64,000 nt of DNA, from assembly GCA_964023275.1 (NCBI GenBank), contig OZ029917.1, positions 24,866,505 to 24,930,504 on the forward strand, in the 5' to 3' direction. Of this stretch, positions 20,641-32,516 are shown in pieces (the first letter of the stretch is position 1; every line of letters begins with the position of its first letter). Position numbers and translations under genes: made by a program. Under the pieces are notes generated by a model. That model was not told the DNA's origin and ran no database searches. It saw nothing but the letters and a program-made list of their open reading frames with translations. The DNA comes from Norana najaformis (taxonomy: Eukaryota > Annelida > Clitellata > Crassiclitellata > Hormogastridae).

Positions 20641-21152
20641 TTTCGTGCACGTGTGTCTTCATAAGTCGAAAAAGATAATAAGCCCGCGTGCTGTTAGGCC
20701 TCTGAATGAATAGAAATACTTTGTTACATAGGCCACCTAATGAGTAGCTAGGGTTTCGTTACCAACGAAGTTAATCATTAAACTCATTAATCATGGACCA
20801 AATCAAACTGGCGGCTTCGTTTTACCATAGGCCTATGTTGTAAACAAATCCGCAAATGATGGCTGATAAAATGTAATCAAGCCTTCTCATTTACGACTTC
20901 GTTATTCTTAATCGTCTATGGTTCACCTGACACTTCAGAAAGGCATTGTCTTGACTAATTATGCTTTTTGAAGCAATTACCAGGTACGCTAGCGTAAACC
21001 CGCTGTATTTGCTGCGTCGTATTCTGTCGTATCATATCGTTTCTTATTGTGTTGCAATGTTGAATGGCTGCACTACATTAAATTTAATTGTTACGTCTGT
21101 TGTAATGCAGCGTATTATACAGTACTGTATTGTAAAAATGTATATTTTCTTC
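20641..21152. other. 3' flank or next intron of the receptor gene
   Basis: No plus-strand exon completing the cyclase-like domain was recognised here or further down to 32 kb. GGCCTA-type words are frequent. Confidence 0.35.
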
Positions 21153-21267
21153 TATAGCGACCGTTTGGCCTCGACCCTGCTCAGTTTTCAGTGGATAGAT
21201 ATGGTGAGATCCTCCGCCATCGCTGCCAGTTAGAATGGGTGCCACGCCATTTAGGTCTCCATACTAT
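21153..21267 (-). repeat. ~140-bp dispersed repeat, copy D
   Basis: Inverted copy: TATAGCGACCGTTTGGCCTC, GGTGAGATCCTC, GTGCCACGCCATTTAGGTC. Confidence 0.7.
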
Positions 21268-21529
21268 TTTGTAGGCCTACTGTTCCATATTTTTATTGCA
21301 ATGTATCGTTTCGTAATTTGGAATTTTATTCCGAATTGTAGAATCGTTTCAACGTGGAGCTGTTTTGGCTGGACGACCTAATGGACAGCCAGGCAATGAA
21401 AGGAATGGCCCCCGTTGAGACTGACTAATGAAGTAGGCCTAATGAACTCTAATGAAGCAAACAGCTTCATCTTTCACGACATTTTCTCACCATCATTTGA
21501 CGATGGTTATGATATGTACGGGGGGGGGG

Positions 21530-21735
21530 GGGCGGTAGCATATTGGTGGGGCAAGGTAGCATATTGGATAGAGCGCTCGGCTTGTAACACGGAGGTTACG
21601 AGTTCGAGCCTCCTCCGAGACGGTTACTGTGTAGGGACCTCGAGCAAGTCCTTCACTGACAACTGCTCGGCGCCATCGATTGATGCTAAGTCATTAGATA
21701 GTGGCGCCTAATAAATGCAGCAATAATAATAATAT
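21530..21735 (+). mobile_element. tRNA-derived SINE (Thr-like head)
   Basis: The head TAGCATATTGGATAGAGCGC, the anticodon-arm-like CGGCTTGTAACACGGAG and the B box GAGTTCGAGCCTC are tRNA-like. The body GGTTACTGTGTAGGGACCTC, GAGCAAGTCCTTCACTGA and GGCGCCATCGATTGATGC leads to an AATAATAATAAT tail. A minus-strand relative lies at 46785-46925. A short direct duplication of GGTAGCATATTGG marks the 5' end. Confidence 0.75.
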
Positions 21736-22071
21736 GTACCAACTGCAGAGAACACGGAAGCACTGTCTATACACGTATGCATGGCCGGATCCAGACGGAC
21801 AGTCCGGCAATAGCCTTCAATCTGAGTAAGAGCACGCCATTGAATTCCCCTACTCGTTAGGGTGAGTTACCCGATAAACGTGTAAAATAAAGAATACAGA
21901 AAAATAAAGACTCTCATGACAAAACTCTAAACGAAAATAATAAAATCTGATAAACTGAAAATGCAATCAAAAACATAAAATTTTTCTGTTTATTAAACCT
22001 ACCATCAAATCAGCGAAGTTTACGGCCCTGGTCTAGTTACCTCCTCCTTGGTAAACTTCCGAATCCGCTAC

Positions 22072-22145
22072 TGTATGTATGTATGTATGTATGTATGTAT
22101 GTATATATGGCGTACGACATTGCATGTATGTATGTATGTATGCAT
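22072..22145. repeat. (GTAT)n microsatellite
   Basis: Tetranucleotide GTAT repeats interrupted once by GGCGTACGACATTGC. Confidence 0.9.
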
Positions 22146-22800
22146 GTTAGGGTGTCCCAAAACGTTTTCTCAAAAATTTAAAGTATCACCACCCAGAAAG
22201 TTTTCGTTGGCCCCAAAAATGCCATAAGAAAAATTTCAGAAAATTTGAAAATTATTTGGAGGTCCCTCAAGGTCCCCGGTTTAAAAAATTTCTTCCATTG
22301 GCACGAAATTTGGCCATTTTAGACAAAAGTTAATGAACTTAGGCCTACCGCTGAATTGATGAGGACAGCTTTGGTATTACTAGAAATTCTTTAGATTATA
22401 TAGATACTCTCAATAAATACTAAATATCAACACTCATAATGTCTTGTTATACTTTATGTTTGGTATTAGAAAGTAGAAACGTTAAAAGTTTGAATTTTTA
22501 AAACAACAGTGAGGCAAAAGAAGAAAAAAAGCTTAAAAACAGAGATTGTTTAAAATAAACGTGGAGCGACGGACTCAAATGATGAAGCCAATAAAGAGGC
22601 ACGTCTTGATCGATGGACGAGTCTACGTTGACGAACTGCGTCAGTTTATCATACAGGTGTGGGATGAATACGATCAACTTGAGATACATTTGCCATAAGC
22701 CAATGGCTTGCGGCATTGACTTACAGTGTTCAGCATCAACTTGAGGCCAATGCAGAGGCCGAAGGATCAATTTCGAACATGAATTAGGGGCCTATAGGTA
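22146..22800. other. unrecognised sequence, possibly a decayed DNA transposon
   Basis: It opens with TTAGGGTGTCCCAAAACG, a word style seen at the ends of some DNA transposons. A plus-strand stretch near 22565-22690 is open and protein-like (RRTQMMKPIKRHVLIDGR). I know no match for either and cannot support a gene. Confidence 0.25.
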
Positions 22801-22974
22801 AATTAAATATGTAATTATTTATCTTAAATACTTCTAGCTTGGATTAGCTTTACTAATTTTATTTAAATACTGGAAGAATGCTATAGGTTTCCCCCTCACG
22901 ATTTAATTTGCCAGCACAAAATTTGTGCTATTTAATAACAATATGTACACTCGTTATATTGCGGTGAATCGTAT

Positions 22975-23200
22975 TGGACGCCCAAGGCACACGCCTGGCC
23001 AGCTGACAACACCATATGCAACAATTCTCCCTCGAGAATTGTGACTTCAGCTCCTTTCTCTCCCCCTCTCAGTGTTCCGCAGGCGCCTGAAGACTGTACT
23101 GTTCAACAATTTTACTTTTTCGGGTCGGAAGCACCTCTGTTGAGTTTATCCTCTAATAAGAGGCGCTTTATAAATTTCAAATTAAAACTGAAACCTCAAA
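22975..23200 (+). mobile_element. LINE 3' end, plus strand
   Basis: A PLSVFRRRLKTVLFNNF-like frame forms the usual last block of this LINE ORF2. The tail GAGGCGCTTTATAAATTTCAAATT follows. Confidence 0.65.
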
Positions 23201-23502
23201 TTACAACCCATATTTACTCACGCCCTCACGACAAGACTCGTGAAACTTTAGCAGAAGAGGAAACTATAATGATTTTTAATTACCAGCAGTAACTCTACCT
23301 AAGACCCGCCTCAGGTGACGTCAATAATAATTAAAGACTGTGTGTACATAGGCCTATCATTACGCAACAGTCATAATTATGTGTACACAGCAGCATGACT
23401 TGAAATCTTAAGCGCAAAATTATATTAGCTCATTAGCTCATCATTAATATGTAGATATATAAGTACATACATAGGAGAACATTGTCATAATGGATACTAT
23501 AT

Positions 23503-23582
23503 ACTTATTATTATTAATTATTATTATAATAACAATAACAATAGTCATTTGCCGTCGAAGAATTATTATTATGAAACAAATC

Positions 23583-23661
<79 letters not shown>

Positions 23662-23800
23662 GTCGCCTCCGAAGCACTTTCTCTATGACAAAACTTGACG
23701 AGTTTTAGCCAACCCATATTTTTACAATAATAATAAATAATAATAATAAATAATAAGCAATAACAATAAGCAATAATAATAATAACAATAATAATAGCTG
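23503..23800. repeat. (TTA)n microsatellite and AT-rich flank
   Basis: A TTA run at 23580-23665 is flanked by degenerate AATAAT repeats. Open frames here are artefacts. Confidence 0.9.
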
Positions 23801-24254
23801 CACAAGTTAATGCGACGGTAGACGAGCGATAATGAGATATACGAGGTATAATCAAATACATTAGATAATATTATCCCCAGCACATTTTTTGTATTTGACA
23901 TCGTAGTCCTACATCGCAATAACAGGAAGTTTTAAGTGCTTTAGAGGCGTGCAGGGGCCTAATTATCGCTCGTTCAAGTCGAATGCGGTGCTCTGTGCTT
24001 TCAGCTTTTGGTATCGTAGACCCAGTGTAGCTGCTTATAAGGTTTGCAAATGGAAGCTTCGACACGCAAACGAAAAAAGTAATTGTGTTAAGATAATGAT
24101 GTCATAGTAATTAACTAATCAATCTGGAAATTTCAACAACCGAAAATCTAAATGCAAATTTAAATGAATCTAATGCAAATTTAGATTCATTTCAGCATGA
24201 AACAGTATCGTGCAATATTTATTAGCCTAATAAATGTAAATGCACACGGTTTTC

Positions 24255-24410
24255 TATAGCCTCAACCGTGTTCAGTTTTCAGTAATAAATTTTTCCAGTT
24301 AGATCCTTCACCACTGCTGCCTATTTGAATGGGCGCCACGCCATTTAAGGTGCCCGTGTACATTTATTAAGCGCCACCATATAGCCCGAGTTCAAAATCT
24401 CTGAAATATA
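24255..24410 (-). repeat. ~140-bp dispersed repeat, copy E
   Basis: Inverted copy with ATGGGCGCCACGCCATTTAA and AGATCCTTCACC. The first block, TATAGCCTCAACCGTG, is diverged from the other copies. Confidence 0.65.
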
Positions 24411-25539
24411 GCCACGATCGATATGTGGACCGGCATCCTCAGGCACGTACATTTTAACCAATAGCCCTACATTTGATTATCATCCACGGCTAACTACCGT
24501 ATTACTGCGTTGCTATCGTCAGTAACTTTGGTAAACATCAAATTACGAGACCAGAGCAATACGGCGAAAAGACGAAGATGCTACCTGTCGCTGTATTGGC
24601 GAAACAATTTCGTCGTTAGGCCTAATCGGCGAATTTAAAAACAACAGATAATAGGAGAGATGGTTGCAGTCTTCTGCGTGAAGCTATTGAAATAGACTTT
24701 ACTTACAAACCTACACTTGATAGTATAGTGTAATCTGAACTTTCACAGACAAATCTTTCTTTTGGACAATCCGCAACAGTGGGCATCAGAATGCCCCGGG
24801 AGCATTGTTCATTGTTCCAGCTTTAGGTCATCCTGGTCGACAATCAAACGCTCTACCACCCTGGGTACCTCCCTGCCCACACTTCCGTACGGCGCCTTTC
24901 TCCTGGACCGTGCCTTCTGCAACAGTCTTCCACTATTTTATTATTTATTCTTATATTTATTCATCGATTTCCAAAGTGAGAATCAATACATTGTCCCTTC
25001 TCAGCTTCTATTCATATATACATTAGGCTATTACACTATTTCACAATAAAAATGACTTTATAATAATACTATAATTGCCACAGACAAGTATTGCCATCCA
25101 GTGCTTCAATGCAGTCACTGTTTGCAATTCCCTTTTCCATTAACTCAACCATCTGCAAAGACCAGCCATCCCGGAGCACTGCTTCCCTTATTTTTCTGTA
25201 ATCCGGAGGGATCCTATAAACCACAGGTAAAACTAATAATATTATTATCATAATATACAACTCTTGTACAGTGGCGTGCGTGACTTCTTCAGCCAGAGGT
25301 TCCAGTTGTTGAAGAAAAATTGAGGGGGTCTGAGGTAAAAAGTCCCTAATGACTTTGGGGTTTGGAGGAGCGTCGTAAGCTTCCCTGCGGGGTCCGAGGC
25401 TCTGTCTCGGAAGCCAACGTATTTTGAAGCATTTAATATGAAATTGAGCACATTTGGGCTATATGTTTGTGTAACTTTTTCTATCCTGGGGTCCAGTAAA
25501 TGGATGAAAACTGAGGGATCTTAGACAGCGAGCGCCGAC
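24411..25539. other. intergenic sequence
   Basis: No supported gene. Weak C-rich frames near 24.8-25.0 kb have no recognisable motif. Confidence 0.4.
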
Positions 25540-25930
25540 AACGAGAAGCCTCTAAAGAACAGGGGGTATGAGAAGTGTCGAAAACTTCCCCATCGGGTCT
25601 GAGGCGGTAGGCTATTCCAGATACCGTAGATGGTCAAGCAACTGCGAAACTCCGAGAACTACATCGTCTAGTTCTTGTTACAAGAATGTGGAGGTCGCCA
25701 CGAGTTGCTGAGCACAAGTGACGCGGACTGTGAAGGGAAGAGAGCAGCATGCATAATTCAGTGAGGAAGTCTGCGACCAGAAGGTGAAGGCATTTGTAGA
25801 CGAGCAACCTCATTTTGTACTTGATTCAGTAGCTAATGTGGAGCCAGTGTAGTTCATCGAGCAGAGTTTCAGTGATGTGGTCGCACTTCCGGTTACGGGT
25901 GATTATGTGTGCAGCGGCATCAAGCACGGC
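25540..25930 (-). mobile_element. LINE ORF2 C-terminal fragment
   Basis: The minus strand reads AAAHIITRNRKCDHITETLL, then LDELHWLH and LLVYKCLHLLVADFLTELC with stops between. These are the standard C-terminal blocks of CR1/L2-type ORF2. It is degraded. Confidence 0.65.
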
Positions 25931-26149
25931 TGTAGCTTTTTGAAGTCTAATGTGGCAACGTCAAACAGAAAACTAGTCAAGGCGACTCGAGTTTCGAAAG
26001 CATGGACTCGTGCTGTGCAGTACTTAGTATAAGTGTGCGCTGAACAGTAATGAGTACCTTTGACGTAGATGATGAAAGCAGGGTGCAGGGAGTTTATTGA
26101 TGTGTGGTACAAATGTCAGTTCATGAGCAAGTAGAACTCAGAGGCAAGT

Positions 26150-27165
26150 GGCTTCATCTGACAACTTTGTGATCAAACTATCAAGTTCAGTTTCTGATAA
26201 TCAGCCACAGCACATCAATTTAGTCTGGCAAAGTTCAGCCGTATTTGTGACCCGCTGTTGCCCTCTTCCAAGAGTTCCAACCATGCTCGCCGGCCAATGT
26301 GGAGAGTCATCAATAGTGCATCATCAAACTCCTGTGCCCAGACCTACTACCTACCACCATTCTCAAGAAATTCGTCCCAGACATTCTACCTTTTGTCACT
26401 GATATGTGCAATGCTTGCCTGTGCAGTGAACTGCTACCAGAAAGCCAGTGGCATGCCATCGTCATACTGAGACTAAAGAAGACAAGGCAGACCATCTGAC
26501 ACCGGAAGTTACGGGCCAATACCTTACCTTCATGTCAAACACAGTTGATAGGCTGGTTTGCCAGCAGTTGGTTGCATTCCTGGAGAGAAACACAGTCTTC
26601 TACCGAGCCACCAATCTGCCTATCGACAAGACCATTCATGGCTGCTATGCTTAAGATCCTCTCAGACATTCTGATGACCAGCAGATCAGGGTGAGGTTAC
26701 ACTGCTCTGCCTCCTCGATCTCTCAGCAGCAATGGACACTGTTGATTATGACATTTTTCATTGCAAATTTTCAGCATTTGGCGTCAGAGGTTCAGCCCTA
26801 TCTTGGTTTGGAAGCTTCCTGCAGGACTGCATGCAGTCCGTCTTTTACAATGGCCAGTGGTCGCATCCTGTGCCTGGCATTTTTCCACAAGGATATGTGC
26901 TGGGACCAATTCTTTTCCTGCTCTACCCAGATGACGGGATCGCCATCGCCACCCTCCATGGTATGTGCATCCATTCCTATGCTGATGACACACGACTGTA
27001 TCAGCATACAGATGCCACTTCTCTTCTAGTAGAGTCCACCTCCCTGCTAACTTACATACAGGGCGTGAGCAGCTGGACGACGTCAAATCGTCTAAAGCTG
27101 AACGCGGATAAGACCCAGTTTCTGCGTTTTGGTATGTGCCGACAGCTTCACAAACTCATGTAGCA
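26150..27165 (+). mobile_element. LINE reverse-transcriptase fragment (CR1/L2-like)
   Basis: Reverse-transcriptase motifs run in order on the plus strand across shifting frames: the LTFMSN..VDRLVCQQLVAFLE block (26530), MDTVDYDIFHCKFSAFGVRG, a VLGPILFLLYPDD block and HSYADDTRLYQHTD, which holds the catalytic DD. LKLNADKTQFLRFG follows and the sequence ends near 27165. Frame changes upstream of 26732 make it a relic. Confidence 0.85.
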
Positions 27166-29572
27166 TCTTTCTGCTTTTAGTAGACCGAGTAATGACTTGT
27201 ACAACATTTTAAAGATTTCTTGAAAAAGCAGAAAATAATTAAGACTTTTGACCTCATGACGTAAATTTAAAGCAGACTTCACAGGCAGGGCAATAAAATT
27301 AATTCAGATTCCAAATTCAAGGACATCCCAAGTTGATATCTACGCCAAAGACAAATCAATGAAGCCTCCATTCAGGCCCTGGTCAAATTAAGGTCTGCTC
27401 AACATCGTCAGTAGAATTTGGAGGACAGACACATGTTGAACATGAAATGAAATGAGTCTTTCATAAACTGGATCAAAACTTTAACTCTGCCTAATTAATG
27501 CAACTGGTCGTTGTATCACCATTTTAATTTCTTTATCCTCAAATGTAACAACAGACTAGCACCCACTACTTTGCCTTTGGTAATTTATTAATTTATAAAC
27601 TACTATAATATATATATGTATATGTATATATATACAAATAATACAATACGTGTTAGTCCCTAAGATTTACACCTCGCACTTAAAATCAATACAAACTGAA
27701 ACACAAAATGCCATCCAAGTGAAAAAGGAAATTCAAATGTTGCATGTTGTGCAATAGAAGTTTCATTCAACATGTTACCAAGTAATTGTTTTCCTAACAG
27801 TTTTTCAAAGGCACAGTTCAGGACAACTCTGGAATGATTAGCGAAATGACAGATGGGGAAACTCCAGTGAACACAGCCCCACTGAAGGTTGTTGCTCCCT
27901 TTCAACACAAATTTGTGGTAAAGCAAGGTGAATATCATTACAGAACATTTTGCCACATGACAAAAATCAAAATGTTCACAACAGAGGAAGTAAATCTTTC
28001 AGAACTGTTGGGAGAACAGCCTCCTGAAGTGCTGTAGTTCTAACAGCAGTAAATACCATGAATGCTATTTATTCTGCAATCAGTTTCTAATCAGATGCTT
28101 CTGGACTTGTATCACTAAATAACAGGATGGTCAAGTACTTTCCATGCCATTCAACCATCCAAAAACATCATTCAAAAGCAGTAGTAATGAATTCCTATGA
28201 AAGTTACTCACGTGTGAAAGTTATCCGCTAATCTCAGTTGTAAAAGTTCTGCATCAAGTACTGACAGCCTGTTGGCTTTTCAAACAAAATGGCTCTTAAC
28301 TAGTAAGTCTATACAAAAACTTTAGATATTCTGATGATGCCAATGAAGTTATAGCAACATCAGATACAGGCTGCAGAATAACACTTCCCAAACTGCGCGA
28401 AATTAATTCAATCTAAAACACTTAATGTGCCACAGCAGTAACACTTGAATGATCATAGTTGCCAAGTAGACAGAAAGGGAGGGTCAGAGAGAGAGAGGAA
28501 GAGATAGAGGAAGAGAGCAAGAGAGAAAAAATTCACAGCTTCAATGGGCACAACTCCTTCTACACTCTAGCTTCCTCAGTCATGCATACAGTCATACATA
28601 GGTATCATGTTCTAAGTAAAGTACCAGCATTAGCATAATATACATATAGCCATAACAGCAAAGTGTAAGCAGACCAAACTTCAAAGGCTACAGAAACTAA
28701 GTGCACATCAATACCACCAACTAGACCACACATGTAAATTCAATGGCTTAGATGTGTTACCTTGAATATTGTACAGCACTCAAAATGTTCCTTTTCCCTT
28801 ACAACTCCACTCTTTCTTATTTCCATACCATTTCCAGTATTAACTAGAAACAAGATCAGTTCATTAAGGCGTCTTGACCATCTGTCATCCATTAAACCTC
28901 TGTCACAAAACCACACGAAAAAATAAAAGAATTATTCACCAATATCTTCAGTGACAATCATCCAAACCACAAATACTCAGTATTTGATAATAAATAATGA
29001 CAAATTTCTGATTTTGGTCCCGAAAGCCTATCCATAATGCAAAGTAACATGGCCAAATTAACCAACCGGCACAAGAAAAGATAAATCTTCAAAGGGATTC
29101 TGCACAAAGAAGCAAGAGATCAAAGAACAGGAAACCATTGTACACTGTCGATATGTAACATGTTCACCTTGACATATTTCAGAGTAAATACAATGCAGCT
29201 ACAGGAAACACAAACTGCTGTGATGGTCTGTGCTTTTGCCAGTTATCAGGATTTCAGTTGCACAAGATATTAACATCCAAACTCAACTGCCCTTCTGTAG
29301 ATTCTTCACACAGTCCTCTTCTTCATATAGGCCAGATTCAACCAGCCACAAAATCATTCTACACAAGTCCACCTACACTCACACAACTTCTGTTTATTGA
29401 ATGTATCTATGTATGTATGTACATGTACATATGAAGACACTAGACACAGTGCATTTTAAGTACCTCACAACAGTACTTCTGAAACTTCTTCATTGTCTTG
29501 CTATACAAAACCAACTACTCTGTTTTATGCTAGCATGCCTCTCTGAATATGCAACAAACTATTATTTGTACA

Positions 29573-29850
29573 GCCTACTATACAACCTGACTTACCATGG
29601 TCAAACCCCAGCTCTGACTTTTCACCACATGGCCACTTAAAATTTAAGTTTTCAGCTTATTTTGACCGAAACATGGAGTAATATTGAAGAGCAAGGCAAA
29701 ACCATTCAAAAACTATTTGAACACCTGTGACGTTGAAATGTCAGTGCAAGTTCAACAGAAACAGGTCATAAAGAACAAAATCTGAAAAATTTACAAACGC
29801 AGTTTCAAGTTAGTAACACAGCTACGAAATGAATTCTTACCGTTAGACAT
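29573..29850. repeat. ~280-bp duplicated segment, copy 1
   Basis: It shares CAAGTTCAACAGAAAC, ATGGCCACTTAAAATTT and TTTACAAACGCAGTTT with 31090-31375 in direct orientation, with several small indels. Confidence 0.75.
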
Positions 29851-31089
29851 TTTGTAATAAATAATAAGTAAAAGGTCAACCATTAACTGATACTCTGCAT
29901 GCTATAACACTGGTGTGCAGTTTTCAAGAAGTGATGCTAGCTAAATCTCCATGTGCATTAAATAACAGTTGTGCTTCATAAATTTAGATTAAATTAGCCA
30001 CGTGTGCGAGGACCAGGAACAGGACTGAGGAGCTCAACAGTGTTAAGGTAACAGGCAACAGGTTGCAACTTCACCTAAAGCAGAGTTTAAATGCAGGTAA
30101 TAAAAATCGCTTATGCTAATTCTCAGTTAAACGCCAGTAGCTGGTTGCTGCTAAGCAAAAAGTATTTTAACCAGTCCTAATGGAGTTTGACAAAAACAAA
30201 AATGCTGATGTTTAGATGGTGGTCAGTCAGGGTCAGTTATAACCACTGATTCATACTGACCTTTGCAATTTATAGGTAAATGCAGACACACCCTTCACAT
30301 ACAATTGTCTGGTCCCAGCCTATAAACATCATACAACTATGTGCAGAAAGACTCCTCAATGTTACCACACATTTACAGGAAAATGTACAAGCATAAGACA
30401 AAAAATTAATTACATTCATTCACTAAGAAGATGGGCTTGGCCAAGTTTGCTCAAAAACAATTTATCACAAAATTAAAGAACTTAGGAGCCTAGTTCAGAC
30501 CAGATCACCCTATTCAGATAAATATACAATACAGATTTATTAAAATTATTTATATAGAATTATTGTCATTATATGAGCGCTTTAGGGCAGAAACTCAGGT
30601 ACTGGTACTCAAAATCTATTAAAAATTAAATCGGCACTAGCTGAACTTCCTGGAATCCATAATAGCTGATACACATCAGCATGAAAAGAATAAAAGAATG
30701 CAATTACCATCACCATCCCAGCTATATCATTTCCAGTTCCCTGGACAGAATATACCAAAGATGTAGCAAACAGATCTGGAGATTAAGTATTATGCTACTA
30801 TGCATCTGCCTGAGCATAATACTAGAATCTTAATCATTAAAATAACTTTAATAATAACATTATTAACCAAACTGATTCTAAGCTGCAAAGAACTTCCCAG
30901 CTTACAAACAGATAAGAAATATTGACTCAGAAGAAATATATTTTAACTTTTATATTAAAACAAATATTAGAAATAGCCATAACAGATAGGAACAAAATCG
31001 TTTTGAACTGAAGAACTTACTTGCAAATCAAAAGTCGAAAGAAAACTCTTAAACAAGAGGTTAAGAGCTGCAAAACATTGTCATTTCTT

Positions 31090-31375
31090 CAGTCTACCAT
31101 ACAAACTGACATACCACGGTCAAAACCCAGCTCTGACTCTTAACCAAATGGCCACTTAAAATTTTTGCTTTGAGCTTATTTTGACTGAAGTAATATTGAA
31201 GAATAAGGCATAAAGTAAAACCATTTGACAACCATGTCATTGGACACCAGTAACATTGAAATGTCAGAGCAAGTTCAACAGAAACTGGACAAAACAAAGT
31301 ACAAAATCCAAAATAATTTACAAACGCAGTTTTAAGTTATTACCACAGCTATGAAAAGGAGTTCTTATCATTGGA
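31090..31375. repeat. ~280-bp duplicated segment, copy 2
   Basis: Direct partner of 29573-29850. Flanking sequence does not match, so the copied unit ends near these limits. Confidence 0.75.
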
Positions 31376-32202
31376 GGTTTGGTTTAATCTCAGATAGTTT
31401 TTTTATATTACACCTTCACAATGCAAGCCTCTTATCTGTGATCAGAGAAATATCACAGCAAAAAACCATTAGCAGGCATCATGAGCTGAAATAACCCAAA
31501 ACACAACATCTAGTTATTTGGACTGATAAAAAAACACTGCTGATGGTGAGTGAAATTTTACCATTTATCACTTTCCGACATTTAGCCCAGATCACCCATT
31601 AAAGTATATATCATTTTCCAACTAGACATTTAGCACATGTAATAGAGGTGACTGATTCACATACTTATATACCATCACTTTTAAATTTGTAGCTTGGTGG
31701 CTGCATAAAAACAAGTTAGCTTTTCAACACTTTGATGTTAGAAATGTTAATTCATTTTGGAAATGTTCATTTTTTCAATGTTCAACTAAAAGCCATTGAA
31801 CAATACTATTTGGCTGATGCTGGACAGAAGCTCAGCACCAAACTTCAAAGGACTAAGATGCATGCAATAAATGTTTGATAATCTTACCTTACACTCTTAT
31901 TACAAGGCAGACGGTACTCTATACTGTGCAAAATTAGATGAAATTCAGCCCAGAATGGTTACCAAACAGATCTTGGCTGCTAAATTAAGACACCAATTGT
32001 TCTTTATCCTGTAGTTGTCACACCACCACAAAATCAGAATCTGGCAAAAATAAGAAAACATATCATACTTGATACCATTAAACCAGAAACCGTTATAATG
32101 AACTAGAGTTTGGCTCAGGTGAATTGGCCGATTGCCCACTTCCAGTTGCATTCTCAAGCATGTAAATCTATAGGAAACAAGTCTACAAGAGATGCAGCGA
32201 GC

Positions 32203-32516
32203 TCATAACATAATGAGTCGACCAAGGCATCGGTTGCAGTGGAGAAAATGCCGTTCATCGTAAGTCAACCTTTCAACAAGGTTTGACGTTCCTATTTCGT
32301 TCAGGAGATGCATGATTCGCTGGGCCGTCAAATCCTCAGTAGGAATGAGCGATTCTGAGGTACTTTGGGGCTGTGCTAAAGTTTCATTAGACTTGTGTTG
32401 CATGTCGATAGTTGGCGGCTGATCAGCTGCGGAAATCCCACTGATGGACTGATCTGTAGCCTCTGGGATACGTTCTTCATCTGATTGACTACCGGAACTG
32501 GAGTAATCCGGCCAGT
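32203..32516 (-). CDS. GOLGA2: GOLGA2 exon 24, C-terminus with TAQRIMHLL block and CxxC tail
   Basis: It encodes an acidic Ser-rich segment (DYSSSGSQSDEE), then LTAQRIMHLLNEI, equivalent to the block just before the GRASP65-binding end of GM130. It then ends in LTYDERHFLHCNRCLGRLIML and stop at 32203. Vertebrate GM130 ends differently, in a PDZ-ligand-like hydrophobic tail. I found no further downstream exon. Confidence 0.85.

Larger units (their letters stand above)
27166..32202. other. long non-coding stretch downstream of GOLGA2
   Basis: About 5 kb holds no recognised exon on either strand. It contains an AT microsatellite (27605-27640), a purine run near 28480-28530 and a ~280-bp segment present twice. 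The 32202 side should include the GOLGA2 3' UTR, but I could not assign a single polyadenylation site. Confidence 0.45.

Noticed and set aside
21550-21625. Possible functional tRNA-Thr gene
   Set aside because: A-box and B-box-like words are present, but the stems do not close and a SINE body follows directly.
27834-28037. 67-codon plus-strand frame (MISEMTDGETPVNTAPLKVV) as a small gene
   Set aside because: No motif, no splice signals that extend it, and no second supporting frame nearby.
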